48,674 bases of DNA from Aeromicrobium sp. (GTDB taxonomy: Bacteria; Actinomycetota; Actinomycetes; Propionibacteriales; Nocardioidaceae), in contig JALRCA010000164.1 of NCBI GenBank assembly GCA_023257515.1, positions 1-48,674 on the forward strand. Reading direction: 5' to 3'. The translations under genes and the position numbers were made by a program. Shown one piece after another: positions 48,000 to 48,674 of the stretch. The notes under the pieces are model-generated. The model did not search any database. It was given only the letters and a program-made list of their open reading frames with translations, and had not been told where the DNA came from. Position 1 is the first letter of the stretch, and each line of letters begins with the position of its first letter.

Positions 48000-48674
48000 A
48001 TGCCCTTCTCGCTGGATGACAGCAAGCTGCTCCGGCAGCCGGCGATGGAGTGGCTCGAGGCTCGACCCTCCGACCAGGTCGACTTCGCCTGGACGACCCA
48101 GTTCGAGTACGCCGGACAGCGCGTTCCCCTGCTCGACCGTCAACGCGGCATCCGTAAACCCGCCGGTATGTCCGCCGCACTCGCTATTCGGACGACGTTT
48201 ACTCCTCCTGGCCAGAACCCGCCGTATGCCGACGACGTTGGCAGCGATGGACTGCAGCGGTACAAGTACCGGGGCAACGATCCGGACCATCCCGAGAACG
48301 TTGCTTTACGAGAGGCCATGCAGCATCGATTGCCGCTGATCTGGTTCGTGGGCGTCGCATCTGGCCGCTACGAGCCGGTCTATCCCGTCTGGATTGTTGC
48401 TGACTCGCCAGGTCGTCTCGAATTCACTTTGGCGCTTGACGAAGCACAGCGTCACTACGCGCCATCCGCCGCAACAGATGCTGACTATCGGCGCCATATG
48501 CAGCAACTCACCAAGTCGCGGCTGCATCAGAGAGTCTTCCGAGCCCAGGTCATGAACGCCTACGAGAACCGGTGCGCCGTATGCAATCTCGGGCATGCTC
48601 GCCTACTCGACGCGGCGCACATCATTGCTGACACCGAGCCACAGGGTCAGCCGGTCGTGCCGAACGGACTCGCC
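48000..48674 (+). CDS. HNH endonuclease with sulfur-binding-domain-like N-terminus, partial
   Basis: 225 codons, running off the right edge without a stop. The N-terminal 170 residues contain RQRGIRKPAGMSAALAIRTT, DGLQRYKYRGNDPDHPEN and LPLIWFVGVASGRYEPVYPV; this matches my recollection of the sulfur-binding domain of phosphorothioate-dependent restriction enzymes such as ScoMcrA homologs. An HNH nuclease follows: zinc cysteines Cys192 and Cys195 (CAVC) and DAAHI with catalytic His207. Such enzymes cut DNA carrying foreign phosphorothioate marks. Start ATG at 48000 has CAGGAT 5 bases upstream. From about 48150 the codon use shifts to lower GC, a sign of transfer. HNH is clear; the domain call for the N-terminus is inference. 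Confidence 0.82.
   Translation, partial: MPFSLDDSKLLRQPAMEWLEARPSDQVDFAWTTQFEYAGQRVPLLDRQRGIRKPAGMSAALAIRTTFTPPGQNPPYADDVGSDGLQRYKYRGNDPDHPENVALREAMQHRLPLIWFVGVASGRYEPVYPVWIVADSPGRLEFTLALDEAQRHYAPSAATDADYRRHMQQLTKSRLHQRVFRAQVMNAYENRCAVCNLGHARLLDAAHIIADTEPQGQPVVPNGLA

Overview
The window is very GC-rich, dense in short-spaced genes and full of actinobacterial families (SigA with a Lys/Ala-rich N-terminus, DUF4192, DUF6318, Ser/Thr kinase plus FHA pair, Pks13-like synthase). It reads as chromosome from a high-GC Actinomycetota, most likely Propionibacteriales/Nocardioidaceae (Aeromicrobium- or Nocardioides-like). The order-level guess is inference; no rRNA or tRNA gene is present to confirm it.

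Layout. 1-7.2 kb: the 5' part of the principal sigma factor gene (minus strand), joined in frame at its downstream edge to a piece of an enoyl-CoA hydratase gene; then a GCS2-type ligase, DUF4192, DNA polymerase IV and an oligopeptidase B-like S9 peptidase. 7.3-10.6 kb: LON-domain protein, exonuclease III, and a MarR regulator overlapping an MFS exporter. 10.6-19.3 kb: a perfect 40-bp REP-like palindrome, a secreted M6 immune-inhibitor-A-type metalloprotease, a CAP-domain secreted protein, a cold-shock protein, a PQQ-type sugar dehydrogenase lipoprotein, thioredoxin plus ABM monooxygenase, a serine-hydrolase lipoprotein and a DUF6318 lipoprotein pair. 19.4-29.6 kb: SNF2 helicase, DUF2238-like membrane protein, Zur-box-controlled AztD metallochaperone, BluB, YbaK, kinase/FHA pair, Ohr with an OhrR-like operator, and a DoxX protein.

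29.7-37.6 kb holds the most interesting block: a four-gene minus-strand operon encoding a FadD32-like fatty acyl-AMP ligase, a 1435-residue Pks13-like synthase (ACP-KS-AT-ACP-TE), an antigen-85-like secreted esterase/acyltransferase and an Sfp-type phosphopantetheinyl transferase. In mycolate producers the first three families activate, condense and export alpha-alkyl beta-hydroxy fatty acids. Together with a dedicated PPTase they make a compact candidate route to a mycolate-like exported lipid in what appears to be a non-mycolate lineage.

37.9-46.3 kb is a tightly overlapping recC-recB-recD operon. 46.3-48.7 kb carries two small zinc-binding proteins, a RibD/DHFR-family reductase and, running off the right edge in lower-GC DNA, an HNH endonuclease whose N-terminal domain resembles the sulfur-binding domain of phosphorothioate-dependent restriction enzymes.

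A recurring feature is a TAnnnT -10 hexamer ending 6-8 nt before the start codon (for example at 2650, 5073, 7311, 7981, 21980, 46260 and 46739), which points to widespread leaderless mRNAs. No CRISPR array, insertion sequence, rRNA or tRNA gene was found. No gap between genes exceeds 300 bases; the longest (15740-16031, 292 bases) holds two hairpins described below.
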